This document shows, piece by piece, positions 1-7,436 of a stretch of 64,000 nucleotides of DNA. The notes beneath the pieces were generated by a model. That model worked only from the letters and a program-made list of their open reading frames with translations, was not told where the DNA came from and did not search any database. How positions within the stretch are numbered: position 1 is the stretch's first letter; each line of letters starts with the position of its first letter. Made by a program: the position numbers and the translations under genes. Where the stretch lies: positions 1 to 64,000 of the forward strand of contig JAJFTY010000011.1 in NCBI GenBank assembly GCA_021372695.1. The letters run 5' to 3'. The DNA comes from Deltaproteobacteria bacterium (GTDB lineage Bacteria > Desulfobacterota > Syntrophia > Syntrophales > UBA5619).

Positions 1-374
1 TGGGCTCCATCGCCACGGAATCGACGATGGCGGCGGATATCCTGCGCGAATCGGGAATCCGGGCCGGCGTGGTCGGCGTCCGGGCCTACCGCCCCTTCCC
101 CCGCGAGAAGGTCCGCGCAGCCTTCAAGGGGGCGCCGGCGATCGTGATCTTCGAGAAGAACATCAGCTACGGCTACGAGGGGGCGCTCTGCGCTGACATC
201 AAGGCCGCCCTGTACGGAACGGGCATCGACGCGCCGATTCATAACTTCATCGCCGGTCTGGGCGGCCGCGACGTAAAGGCCCAGGAGCTGGCCGAGGCCG
301 TACGCTCCTCCCTCAAGGAGATCGCCGCGGGCACCCGGGAGAAGCAGACGTGGTTAAACTGCGTGACGGAGTAA
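1..374 (+). CDS. porA: Pyruvate:ferredoxin oxidoreductase alpha subunit, C-terminal part (gene starts before the window)
   Basis: The frame is open from base 3 to the TAA at 372-374, giving the last 123 residues of a longer protein. The visible part opens with GSIATESTMAADILRESG and continues through YRPFPREKV, FEKNISYGYEG and FIAGLGGRDV, which match the C-terminal domain of the alpha chain of 2-oxoacid:ferredoxin oxidoreductases. In that family the chain helps bind thiamine diphosphate and oxidises pyruvate with CoA to acetyl-CoA, passing electrons to ferredoxin. The beta subunit gene follows 17 bases later, so the two are co-transcribed. Pyruvate as the substrate is inferred; related 2-oxoacids cannot be excluded from this fragment. 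Confidence 0.85.
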   Translation, partial: GSIATESTMAADILRESGIRAGVVGVRAYRPFPREKVRAAFKGAPAIVIFEKNISYGYEGALCADIKAALYGTGIDAPIHNFIAGLGGRDVKAQELAEAVRSSLKEIAAGTREKQTWLNCVTE

Positions 375-391
375 GAAACGGGAGAGCGAAA

Positions 392-1291
392 ATGCCGGAA
401 AAACTGTTTAAGGTCAACATCGAAGAATACATGATGCGGGGAAACCGCGCCTGCCAGGGCTGCGGCCTCTCCCTCGCCTACCGATACATCCTCAAGGCCC
501 TCAGGGAAAATACGATCATGACGATCCCGGCGAGCTGCCTGACGGTGCTGCACGGCATGTACCCCATCACCTCGGTCGGCATCCCCTGCCTGAACTGCAC
601 CTTTGCCAGCACCGCGGCTTCGGCCTCGGGCATCGTTGCGGGGCTGGCCGCCATGAACCGCAGCGACACGACGGTCGTAGCCATGGCCGGCGACGGCGGG
701 ACTTTCGATATCGGCATTCAGGCGCTCTCGGGCGCGGCCGAGCGGGGGACGGACTTCATCTACGTCTGCTACGACAACGAGGGGTACATGAACACGGGGA
801 CGCAGCGCTCGAGCGCCACCCCGGCGGGGGCGCTGACGACGACGACGCCGGTCCTCACCAAGCAGCAGAACAAGAAGGACATGATGAAGATCATGGAGGG
901 GCATGAAATCCCCTACCTTGCCACCTGCTCCCCGTCCTTCCCGATCGACCTCTACGACAAGTTCGTGAAGGCGAAAAGGATCAAGGGGACCCGCTACATG
1001 CAGATCGCCACCCCCTGCCCTCCGGGCTGGGTCTACGCGCCCAAGGACACGGTCAAGATCGGCCGCCTCGCCGTCGAAACCGGGATCGTGGTGCTCTACG
1101 AGATCGAAAATGGGAAGTTCCGCTTCACGGGCCGGAGCAAGACGCTGGCGGAGAAGGGAAACCGCGCCCCGGTGATCAACTTCGTGGAGAAGCAGGGGCG
1201 GTTCAAGAAAATGAGCATGGAGCAGCTCGGCCAGCTCCAGCGCTGGGTCAACGGCAAGTGGAATGAGTACCTGAAGCGGGCAGAGGGCTGA
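392..1291 (+). CDS. porB: Pyruvate:ferredoxin oxidoreductase beta subunit
   Basis: A 299-residue protein carrying the thiamine diphosphate site of the oxidoreductase. It has RACQGCG near residue 22, a second cysteine pair in IPCLNC, the TPP/Mg motif GDGGTFDIG followed by YDNEGYMNTGTQRSS, and a late CPPGW cysteine; in this family four cysteines bind a [4Fe-4S] cluster. I chose the ATG at 392 because GGGAGA lies 6 bases upstream; an in-frame ATG at 350 would overlap porA and has no ribosome site. Gamma and delta subunits are not in the window and probably precede porA. Acetyl-CoA made here can feed the ADP-forming acetyl-CoA synthetase found further on. Confidence 0.92.
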   Translation: MPEKLFKVNIEEYMMRGNRACQGCGLSLAYRYILKALRENTIMTIPASCLTVLHGMYPITSVGIPCLNCTFASTAASASGIVAGLAAMNRSDTTVVAMAGDGGTFDIGIQALSGAAERGTDFIYVCYDNEGYMNTGTQRSSATPAGALTTTTPVLTKQQNKKDMMKIMEGHEIPYLATCSPSFPIDLYDKFVKAKRIKGTRYMQIATPCPPGWVYAPKDTVKIGRLAVETGIVVLYEIENGKFRFTGRSKTLAEKGNRAPVINFVEKQGRFKKMSMEQLGQLQRWVNGKWNEYLKRAEG

Positions 1292-1320
1292 TCCGGGCCG
1301 GCCTCTGTCTTTCGGCCAAT

Positions 1321-1359
1321 AAAAGGGAGGGGGACGGATTCGAATCTGTCCCCCCTTTT
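1321..1359 (+). terminator. Rho-independent terminator after porB
   Basis: A long, almost perfect palindrome (AAAAGGG...CCCCTTTT) with the self-complementary core GGATTCGAATCT starts 30 bases after the porB stop and ends in TTTTC. The same core could also make this a dispersed palindrome used as a terminator. Confidence 0.75.
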
Positions 1360-1420
1360 CGTTGGTGTGCCCCGCACGTGACATGGGGACATAGTCCTGA
1401 TCTTCTTTTTATTTGCCCGA

Positions 1421-1553
1421 ACATCATACCGGCGAAAGCCGGTATCCAGACGCCGTCCCGGCGAACCCCGGACCCCGTATCAGGTACGGGCTGTCCGGGG
1501 CAGGTGCCGGGAATCCGTATTACGCTGGACCCCGGCTTTCGCCGGGGTGACGA
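1421..1553. repeat. Dispersed modular palindromic repeat, copy 1
   Basis: A non-coding block built from short inverted modules: CATACCGGCGAAAGCCGG, GGCGAACCCCGGACCCCG, and an end module CCCCGGCTTTCGCCGGGG followed by TGACG. Related blocks lie at 4268-4398 (inverted) and 7231-7324. All three are in gaps next to strand switches or operon ends. Each module can fold into a hairpin. Confidence 0.8.
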
Positions 1554-1563
1554 TTCTTACGTG

Positions 1564-2871
1564 CTACTGCCCGGACTTCAGGACACCGGCGATCAGGTCG
1601 GCGTAGCGCGCGGCCGCGCCCCGGTTCGCCGCGACCGCAACTCTTCCGGCTTCCCCCTTCCGGCGCAGCAACTCCCGATCGTCGAGGAGAGTCCGGATAC
1701 CCGCATAGAGCTCCTCCCCATTCCGGACCATGATCCCGGCACCCGCCTCTTCGAGAAGGGCGCGCTCGTCGCGGAAGTCTTCCATGGAGGGCCCGTGTAA
1801 GACGACCTTCCCCCAGGCAGCCGCCTCCAGGATGTTCTGCCCCCCCTTCGGAACGAGGCTTCCCCCGCAGAAGACCACCGTCGCCAAGCTGTAGATCTTG
1901 AAGAGCTCGCCGATCACGTCGACCAGGACCACCCGCTCTCCGGCGCGCCTCCGCCCGGCGTTGATCTCCGACATCCGGATGCAGTCGGCAAAGCCGGCCC
2001 TGCGGACCATCTCGAAAACGGCATCCGCCCGTTCGATATGCCGCGGGATGAGGATCAGCTTGAAATCGGGCCACATCTCGGCAAGCCGCCGGTAGACCTC
2101 CAGGATCACCGTCTCTTCACCCTCATGGGTGCTTCCCGCGACCAGAACCTCCTCCCCCGGTTCGATCCCGAGACGGCCGGCAATCTCCCGCTCCAGCTCC
2201 GGGGAGACCCGGGCCGCCAGGCCGTCGTACTTCGCGTTTCCCAGGACATGAATCCGCTCACGCGGCATCCCGATCGCGGCGAGCCTTGCGGCATCGGTCT
2301 CCGAGATCACGCCGGCCGCGTCGAGCGCCGCAAGAATATTTTTCCAGAAGAAGCGCGTCGCGCGGTAACGCCGGAAGGAGCGGGGCGAGATCCGGCCGTT
2401 GGCCATAACGATCCGCACCCCCCGTTCCCGGCAGACCCGGATGAAATTGGGCCAGAGCTCCGTCTCGACCGGGACGAAGAGGTCGGGCCGCACGATATCG
2501 AGAAGCTTCCGGACCACGGAAGGAATGTCGAGCGGGTAGTAGATGTGGACTGTCGCGGCGGTGACCAGCTTGCGGGCCATCTCCTGGCCGGTCTCCGTGC
2601 TCGTCGAGAGCACGATGCACGCCCCGGGGAAGCGGGAGCGCAGCGCCGCCACGATCGGGGCCGCGGCCGTCACTTCGCCCACGGAGACGGCATGCACCCA
2701 GATCCGCGGCTCCCCCTGCACGAGGGGCGGGATCACCGGGCGGACGCGGCCGAGCTTCGGACCCAGGCTCCGGCGGTACTTGCCCGTCAAGAGCATCTTC
2801 AGCCCGTAGTAAGGAATGGCAAAGATGGCCGCGGCAAAGAGAAGCGCATTATAGAGTCCAGACCAGAACAA
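1564..2871 (-). CDS. waaA: 3-deoxy-D-manno-octulosonic acid (Kdo) transferase
   Basis: A 435-residue inner-membrane glycosyltransferase that adds Kdo to lipid A precursors in lipopolysaccharide synthesis. The N-terminus (FWSGLYNALLFAAAIFAIPYY) is a single membrane anchor; family marks include WVHAVSVGEV, STSTETGQEMA, FVPVETELWPNF, VAGSTHEGEE and GGSLVPKGGQNILEAAAWG. The length matches WaaA. The start appears to be TTG at 2871, with AAGGGG six bases upstream; no in-frame ATG fits the membrane anchor. It shows that the host has a Gram-negative outer membrane. It is convergent with porB across a repeat. Whether it adds one or several Kdo units cannot be told from the sequence. Confidence 0.93.
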   Translation of the reverse strand: MFWSGLYNALLFAAAIFAIPYYGLKMLLTGKYRRSLGPKLGRVRPVIPPLVQGEPRIWVHAVSVGEVTAAAPIVAALRSRFPGACIVLSTSTETGQEMARKLVTAATVHIYYPLDIPSVVRKLLDIVRPDLFVPVETELWPNFIRVCRERGVRIVMANGRISPRSFRRYRATRFFWKNILAALDAAGVISETDAARLAAIGMPRERIHVLGNAKYDGLAARVSPELEREIAGRLGIEPGEEVLVAGSTHEGEETVILEVYRRLAEMWPDFKLILIPRHIERADAVFEMVRRAGFADCIRMSEINAGRRRAGERVVLVDVIGELFKIYSLATVVFCGGSLVPKGGQNILEAAAWGKVVLHGPSMEDFRDERALLEEAGAGIMVRNGEELYAGIRTLLDDRELLRRKGEAGRVAVAANRGAAARYADLIAGVLKSGQ

Positions 2872-3075
2872 AACTCACCCCTTCGGACGTGATCGCAGAT
2901 CCCTCTGCCGCCGTGCAATCCCGGCGATACGATTGCCGAACCGGCGCATCGTTTGGTTTGACGCCCTTCATATCACGGTGGAATCGGGGCCGCAAGCGAA
3001 AGGCCTCCCGTCGGAGCTCAGAACGGTCGCCCTTCCTCCGATGGCGGCAAGGCAGAGCGGCATGGCCGCAGCTTC

Positions 3076-4191
3076 TCAGAGCGAATTCGCGGCCATCAGC
3101 TCCCGGACGTGGACATGCGTCGATTCCGGCACCGCGAGCCCCTCGCGGATCCGCTCCAAAATGAGCGGCTTCTCCTCCGGGAAGCGGTAGCCTTCGTAAT
3201 CCTGGCGGAAGAGGAGCCCGCCCCGGCGGTCGGCCCAGGCGTTCATCGCGTGGTCGAAGCAGACCCGGGAGGTCACCTCGAGGCCGCCGATCATCCAGGC
3301 AAGCTCTTCCAGCCGCTCGTGGGGCGAGGAGAGGGTGAGGCGCCCCTGCCTGACCTCTTCGGCAAGCGGCGTCCCGGGGCGCGGCACAAAGGGGCGCGAC
3401 CGGATGTAATGGGGATTGATGGCCGAAAGCACCCGGGCCGTGTTCTCCGCATGGGCCCGGCGGCCCTCCCGGCCGCCCAGGTCGGGCATCCAATACTCCG
3501 ACACCTGGAAGCCCGCGGCCATCGCCTTCTTGCCGCCTGCAATCTGCGCCGCGTTCGTCACCCCTTTGCGGACATGGGCCAAAAGGGCGTCGTCCCCGGT
3601 TTCGAGGCCGATGTGGAGCCTGTCCAGACCCGCCTCGCGGATCGCCCGGAGCTCTTCCGGCTTCCGGTGGGAGAGGGTCTTGGAGCGGGCGTAGCTGGTC
3701 ACCCGGGTCAGTGAGGGAAGGCTGCTCCGGAGGTGCTTCAAAACCGACACCAGTTCGGGGGGCCGCATGATGAGGCTGTCGGCGTCCTGGAGGAAGGCGG
3801 TTTTCCCGCCCGCGCCAAGCCAGTTGAAGACAGAGACGAAGGCGTAATTCTCAGCCAGGCCCCGGTCCGCGTCGAGGATCACGGCCGCCACCTCCCGCGT
3901 CGCCCGCCCGCCCATCCCGAGCTTCCGGGAGACCTCCTGGATCGCATCGCGGATCGCCGTCACCCGGTCGATGTCGGCGATGATCTCCGCCACAGGGCGA
4001 TAGATGAAGCGCTGCCCCTTGTACATCTCGCAGAAGGTGCATTTATTCCAGGGGCAGTTCCCGGTCACCTGCAACAGCAGCGATGCGCTCCCCCCCTCGC
4101 TGGGCGGCCGGTAAGGCCCCACCGCAAAGGAGAGCCCTCTCAGCCTCCCGACCTCCTCCCGGATTTCCCTGCTCCCGGCCATCGAAACCAC
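3076..4191 (-). CDS. Radical SAM protein of unknown substrate
   Basis: A 371-residue radical SAM enzyme. The cluster motif is GNCPWNKCTFCEMYKG near residues 50-65, spaced CX4CX2C instead of the classical CX3CX2C; this spacing fits a CPWNKC-type subfamily I recall. Later parts look like the rest of the barrel: GLDRLHIGLETGDDALLAHVRKG and YIRSRPFVPRPGTPL. In the family the [4Fe-4S] cluster splits S-adenosylmethionine to start radical chemistry; the substrate here is unknown. The start may be GTG 4191 (AAGGGG upstream) or ATG 4182 (AGGTGG upstream). It is separated from waaA by about 200 bases with no recognisable gene and is probably a separate unit. Confidence 0.85.
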   Translation of the reverse strand: MVSMAGSREIREEVGRLRGLSFAVGPYRPPSEGGSASLLLQVTGNCPWNKCTFCEMYKGQRFIYRPVAEIIADIDRVTAIRDAIQEVSRKLGMGGRATREVAAVILDADRGLAENYAFVSVFNWLGAGGKTAFLQDADSLIMRPPELVSVLKHLRSSLPSLTRVTSYARSKTLSHRKPEELRAIREAGLDRLHIGLETGDDALLAHVRKGVTNAAQIAGGKKAMAAGFQVSEYWMPDLGGREGRRAHAENTARVLSAINPHYIRSRPFVPRPGTPLAEEVRQGRLTLSSPHERLEELAWMIGGLEVTSRVCFDHAMNAWADRRGGLLFRQDYEGYRFPEEKPLILERIREGLAVPESTHVHVRELMAANSL

Positions 4192-4267
4192 CTTACCCCT
4201 TGTTGATTTTGCCTTCTCTTATACCATTGGAGCTGCGAAAATCAAACCTGATGAGTCCGTAAGAGTC

Positions 4268-4398
4268 GTCATCCCGGCGAACCCCGGACCCCGTATCAGG
4301 CACGGGGCTGTCCGGGGCAGGCGCCGAGGTCCAGTGTAATGCTGGTTCCGGGCTTTCGCCGGGACGGCGTCTGGATACCGGCCTTCGCCGGTATGACG
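4268..4398. repeat. Dispersed modular palindromic repeat, copy 2 (inverted)
   Basis: On the reverse strand this block starts CGTCATACCGGCGAAGGCC and shares the stretch GGTATCCAGACGCCGTCCC with copy 1 at 1421-1553; the middle modules are shuffled. It fills most of the divergent gap between the radical SAM gene and higBA. Confidence 0.8.
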
Positions 4399-4442
4399 TT
4401 AGGGTGGATTTTGGACTTTTTCGAGCCCGTCAAAATTATGCC

Positions 4443-4470
4443 TTGCATATTACGCGGCGTGTAATATAAT
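4443..4470 (+). promoter_or_regulatory. higBA promoter with overlapping palindromic operator
   Basis: TTGCAT (4443-4448), a 16-base spacer and a perfect TATAAT (4465-4470). Between and overlapping them is the inverted repeat ATATTAC-N7-GTAATAT (4447-4467), a likely site for the HigA repressor. The ATG of higB is at 4478, only 7 bases after the -10 box, so the transcript should begin at or within a base or two of the start codon and lack a leader. Confidence 0.75.
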
Positions 4471-4477
4471 CCGCCCC

Positions 4478-4756
4478 ATGATCAAATCCTTTCGGTGCAA
4501 GGAGACCGCCGCGCTTTTTGACGACCGGCAGGTGAACCGATTTCAGGCAATCGAGCGCCAGGCGCGCCGCAAACTGCTGTACCTGCACCGCGCCCGTACG
4601 CTGGAGGACCTCCGGCAGCCGCCGGGCAACCACCTGGAAGCGCTGAAAGGAGACCGTTCGGGGCAGCACAGCATTCGCGTCAACGATCAGTGGCGGATCT
4701 GCTTTGTCTGGGAGGACGGCGACGCGCAGGAAGTCGAGGTCGTCGATGACCATTAA
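4478..4756 (+). CDS. higB: HigB-type mRNA interferase toxin
   Basis: A 92-residue protein of the RelE/HigB fold: MIKSFRCKETAALF, a helical middle with ARRKLLYLHRA and LEDLRQPPGNHLEALKGDRSG, then QHSIRVNDQWRICFVWEDGDA, the conserved core of this family. HigB toxins cut mRNA on the ribosome when free of antitoxin. The toxin gene comes first, as is usual for higBA and unusual among toxin-antitoxin pairs. No ribosome binding site precedes the ATG; the promoter position suggests a leaderless message. Its antitoxin follows after 36 bases. It is full length with no sign of damage. Confidence 0.9.
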   Translation: MIKSFRCKETAALFDDRQVNRFQAIERQARRKLLYLHRARTLEDLRQPPGNHLEALKGDRSGQHSIRVNDQWRICFVWEDGDAQEVEVVDDH

Positions 4757-4792
4757 GGATCAACGCCCGTCGGGCGCCGTGAGGTGAATACC

Positions 4793-5098
4793 ATGTCGGA
4801 ATCCGAGGAGTTACTGGATCCCATTCCCCCAGGGGAAATCCTGGGGGAGGAGTTCATGAAACCGTTGGGGCTGAGCGCCAATCAGCTGGCACGCGACATC
4901 GATGTGCCGCCGGGGCGGATCAGCGAGATCATCAACGGCAAACGGTCCATCTCCGCCGATACGGCCCTGCGGCTGGGAAAGTATTTCAGCGTCTCTCCGG
5001 AAATCTGGCTGAACCTCCAGGCAGATTATGACATCCGGGTGGCGCGCCGGACCACATGGCCGAGCGTGGAGCCCCGCGTGAGGGTGCGGGCCGCCTGA
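4793..5098 (+). CDS. higA: HigA-type antitoxin, XRE helix-turn-helix
   Basis: A 101-residue antitoxin. PIPPGEILGEEFMKPLGLS followed by NQLARDIDVPPGRISEIING and KRSISADTALRLGKYF is the VapI/HigA helix-turn-helix; QADYDIRVARR closes it. It should bind HigB directly and repress the shared promoter through the palindrome at 4447-4467. I prefer ATG 4793 over the in-frame GTG 4784 because GAGG at 4781-4784 is correctly spaced only for the ATG. It has its own good ribosome site, unlike higB, which would let antitoxin be made in excess. Confidence 0.92.
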   Translation: MSESEELLDPIPPGEILGEEFMKPLGLSANQLARDIDVPPGRISEIINGKRSISADTALRLGKYFSVSPEIWLNLQADYDIRVARRTTWPSVEPRVRVRAA

Positions 5099-5163
5099 AC
5101 CTCCGGCCGCCGCAAAAATGCTCGTTTCGCTGACATCGTTCCCATCTGCTTGAGGAAATGCCC

Positions 5164-5838
5164 ATGAAGCTGATCGCACCTTCCATCCTGTCCGCCGACT
5201 TCAGCCGGCTGGGCCAAGAGATCGCAGCCGTGGAGGCCGCCGGGGCGGACTGGATTCACGTCGATGTCATGGACGGCCGCTTCGTCCCCAACATCACGAT
5301 CGGACCGGTGGTGGTCGCCTCGATCCGGAAGACGACCAGACTTCTCTTCGACGTCCATCTGATGATCGAACAGCCCGAACGGTACGTCGATGCCTTCGCT
5401 GCGGCGGGGAGCGACCTCATCACGGTCCACGCGGAGGCGACGGTCCATCTCCACCGGACCGTCGCGATGATCCGCGAAAAGGGGCTCAAGGCAGGGGTCT
5501 CCCTGAACCCCGCCACGCCGCTTGCCATGATCGAACCGATTCTCCCCGACATCGACCTGCTGCTCGTCATGACCGTCAACCCGGGCTTCGGGGGGCAGAA
5601 GTTCATCGAGGGGATGCTCCCCAAGATCAAGGCTGCGCGGCGGATGATCGACGGCATCGCACCGTCCGTCCTCCTGGAGGTAGACGGCGGCGTCACCCTG
5701 AAGAATATCCGGACGATCGCCGATGCCGGCGCCGATGTCCTGGTCGCCGGCTCCGCCGTGTTCGGGAGCGGCGACTACAAAGAGACGATCCGCGCGATGC
5801 GGGCGGCAATCGAGCAGCCGCCCGTCATCCATATCTGA
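5164..5838 (+). CDS. rpe: Ribulose-phosphate 3-epimerase
   Basis: A 224-residue TIM-barrel enzyme interconverting ribulose 5-phosphate and xylulose 5-phosphate in the pentose phosphate pathway. Family marks in order: [28 protein letters not shown] with the metal-binding His and the catalytic Asp, [27 protein letters not shown] and LEVDGGV. The start ATG 5164 has TGAGGA 7 bases upstream; the ATG at 5158 is too close to it. The gene follows higA by 65 bases and may be read from the same promoter, though the functions are unrelated. Confidence 0.95.
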   Translation: MKLIAPSILSADFSRLGQEIAAVEAAGADWIHVDVMDGRFVPNITIGPVVVASIRKTTRLLFDVHLMIEQPERYVDAFAAAGSDLITVHAEATVHLHRTVAMIREKGLKAGVSLNPATPLAMIEPILPDIDLLLVMTVNPGFGGQKFIEGMLPKIKAARRMIDGIAPSVLLEVDGGVTLKNIRTIADAGADVLVAGSAVFGSGDYKETIRAMRAAIEQPPVIHI

Positions 5839-5947
5839 ACCCGGCACCATCGTTCCATCCTTTGTTCCGAAACAGCGCTGCACCGGAGGATTCCCAGGGC
5901 CCGACCGGCCCGGAGCCCCGTATCATTCTCATTCAAGGAGGATCGCC

Positions 5948-7213
5948 ATGCTGCAGGACATCTTGTTGACACCGGAAGAGATCGCGCTCAAGGCTGAAGT
6001 CAGAGCTTTCGTCAAGCGGGAGGTCTCCTCGGACCTGATCCGGAAGATGGACCGGGACGAGATCACCTATCCCTGCGAATTCGTGAAGGCCCTGGGGAAC
6101 TGCAACCTTCTCGGGCTGCGCTTCGACAAGAAACACGGCGGCCGCGGCCTCCCCTGGAGCGCCGAGATCGCGGCCCTGGAGGAGGTGGGCGTGCTGGGGA
6201 CCGCGCTCGGCTGCGCCTTCTCGATGCCCTCGATCGTCGGCCAGGCCCTCCACTCCTTCGGCACAGAGGAGCAGAAGGAGAAATTCCTGAAGCCGCTCCT
6301 CAAGGGGGACCTCATCTCGGCCGAGGCGCTGACCGAGCCCCGCGGCGGCTCGGACTTCTTCGGTGCCACGACCCGGGCCGAGCTGAAGAACGGCTGGTTC
6401 ACGGTGAAGGGGCAGAAGAGGTTCGTCGTTGCCGCGGACGGGGCGGACTTCTTCATCGTCTACTGCAACACCGACCCGGCGGGCAAACCCCACGAGCGGA
6501 TCAGCCTGATCCTGATCGAGAAAGACCGGCCGGGCGTCGAGGTGAAATACCTCTACAAGCTGCTCGGAACAAGGGGCGGCGGAACGGGGCGTCTGATCTT
6601 CAAGGACGTGAAGGTCCCGGCCGAAAACCTCATCGGCGGGCTCAACCAGGGGGCGGAAATCTTCAACACCATGATGGTCCCCGAGCGCCTCACCTCGGCC
6701 GGCGGATCGCTCGGCATGGCCCGCGCGGCGCGGGAGGTGGCCGCGCGCTACTCCGACCGGCGGAAGGCCTTCGGCCAGAAGATCCGGAACTTCGAGGGGG
6801 TGAGCTTCAAGGTCGCCGACGCGATCACCCAGCTCGACGCGGCCCGGGCGCTCACTATCGCCGCCGGGAAGAGCGTCGACGCGGATCTGCCGACAGCGCG
6901 GCGCATGGTCAGCGAGGCCAAGAAATTCGCCACGGACACGGCCTGGAACGTCTGCAACCTCGCCATGCAGATCGTGGGCGGCATCGGCTACACGAACGTC
7001 TTCCCGATCGAGAAGATGATCCGCGACACGCGCCTGATCCAGATCTGGACGGGCACGAACGACATCATGAACCTCCTCATCCAGCACGAGTACTACCGCG
7101 AGATCCTCAAGGACCCGAACCCGGGCCGGATGATCGAGGCGGACGCCGAGGAGGCGGCCCAGAACGACGAGAAGGTCTACGAGGACGACGAGATGTGGAC
7201 CAAGGGGTGGTAG
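5948..7213 (+). CDS. Acyl-CoA dehydrogenase with the catalytic Glu at the alternative position
   Basis: A 421-residue flavoprotein of the acyl-CoA dehydrogenase superfamily that should oxidise an acyl-CoA at C2-C3 and pass electrons to an electron-transfer flavoprotein. Visible parts: SAEALTEPRGGSDFFG, VKGQKRFVVAADGADFF, RKAFGQKI and IVGGIGYTNVFPIEKMIRD. In short-chain enzymes the base is Glu in YEGT; here that spot reads IWTGTND (Thr 368). MMVPERLTSAGG places a Glu (246) where isovaleryl- and long-chain acyl-CoA dehydrogenases carry their base. This suggests a branched, long or cyclic substrate. The ATG 5948 follows AAGGAGG; the frame upstream overlaps the rpe tail and is not coding. The C-terminus has an acidic extension. 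Confidence 0.88.
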   Translation: MLQDILLTPEEIALKAEVRAFVKREVSSDLIRKMDRDEITYPCEFVKALGNCNLLGLRFDKKHGGRGLPWSAEIAALEEVGVLGTALGCAFSMPSIVGQALHSFGTEEQKEKFLKPLLKGDLISAEALTEPRGGSDFFGATTRAELKNGWFTVKGQKRFVVAADGADFFIVYCNTDPAGKPHERISLILIEKDRPGVEVKYLYKLLGTRGGGTGRLIFKDVKVPAENLIGGLNQGAEIFNTMMVPERLTSAGGSLGMARAAREVAARYSDRRKAFGQKIRNFEGVSFKVADAITQLDAARALTIAAGKSVDADLPTARRMVSEAKKFATDTAWNVCNLAMQIVGGIGYTNVFPIEKMIRDTRLIQIWTGTNDIMNLLIQHEYYREILKDPNPGRMIEADAEEAAQNDEKVYEDDEMWTKGW

Positions 7214-7230
7214 GCAGCAATACACCCGAA

Positions 7231-7324
7231 CGTCATACCGGCGAATCCCGGACCCCGGATCGGAGTCCGGGGCAGGCGCCGGGAACCAGCATTACACTGG
7301 ACCCCGGCTTTCGCCGGGGTGACG
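7231..7324. repeat. Dispersed modular palindromic repeat, copy 3 (short form)
   Basis: Begins CGTCATACCGGCGAA and ends GGCTTTCGCCGGGGTGACG, like copy 1 at 1421-1553, but lacks the internal GGTATCCAGACG module. It lies 17 bases after the acyl-CoA dehydrogenase stop, in the convergent gap with the kelch gene. Confidence 0.8.
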
Positions 7325-7436
7325 GCCGCCGAGCGCGAAACCCGATCCGGTCACCGACGCCATGGCCGGGCTCGCCTTTGTACCGCCCTCCGGGGAAATC
7401 TTCCCTGGCCGGAAGCCGCCGGCCGGGCGTTAAGGG

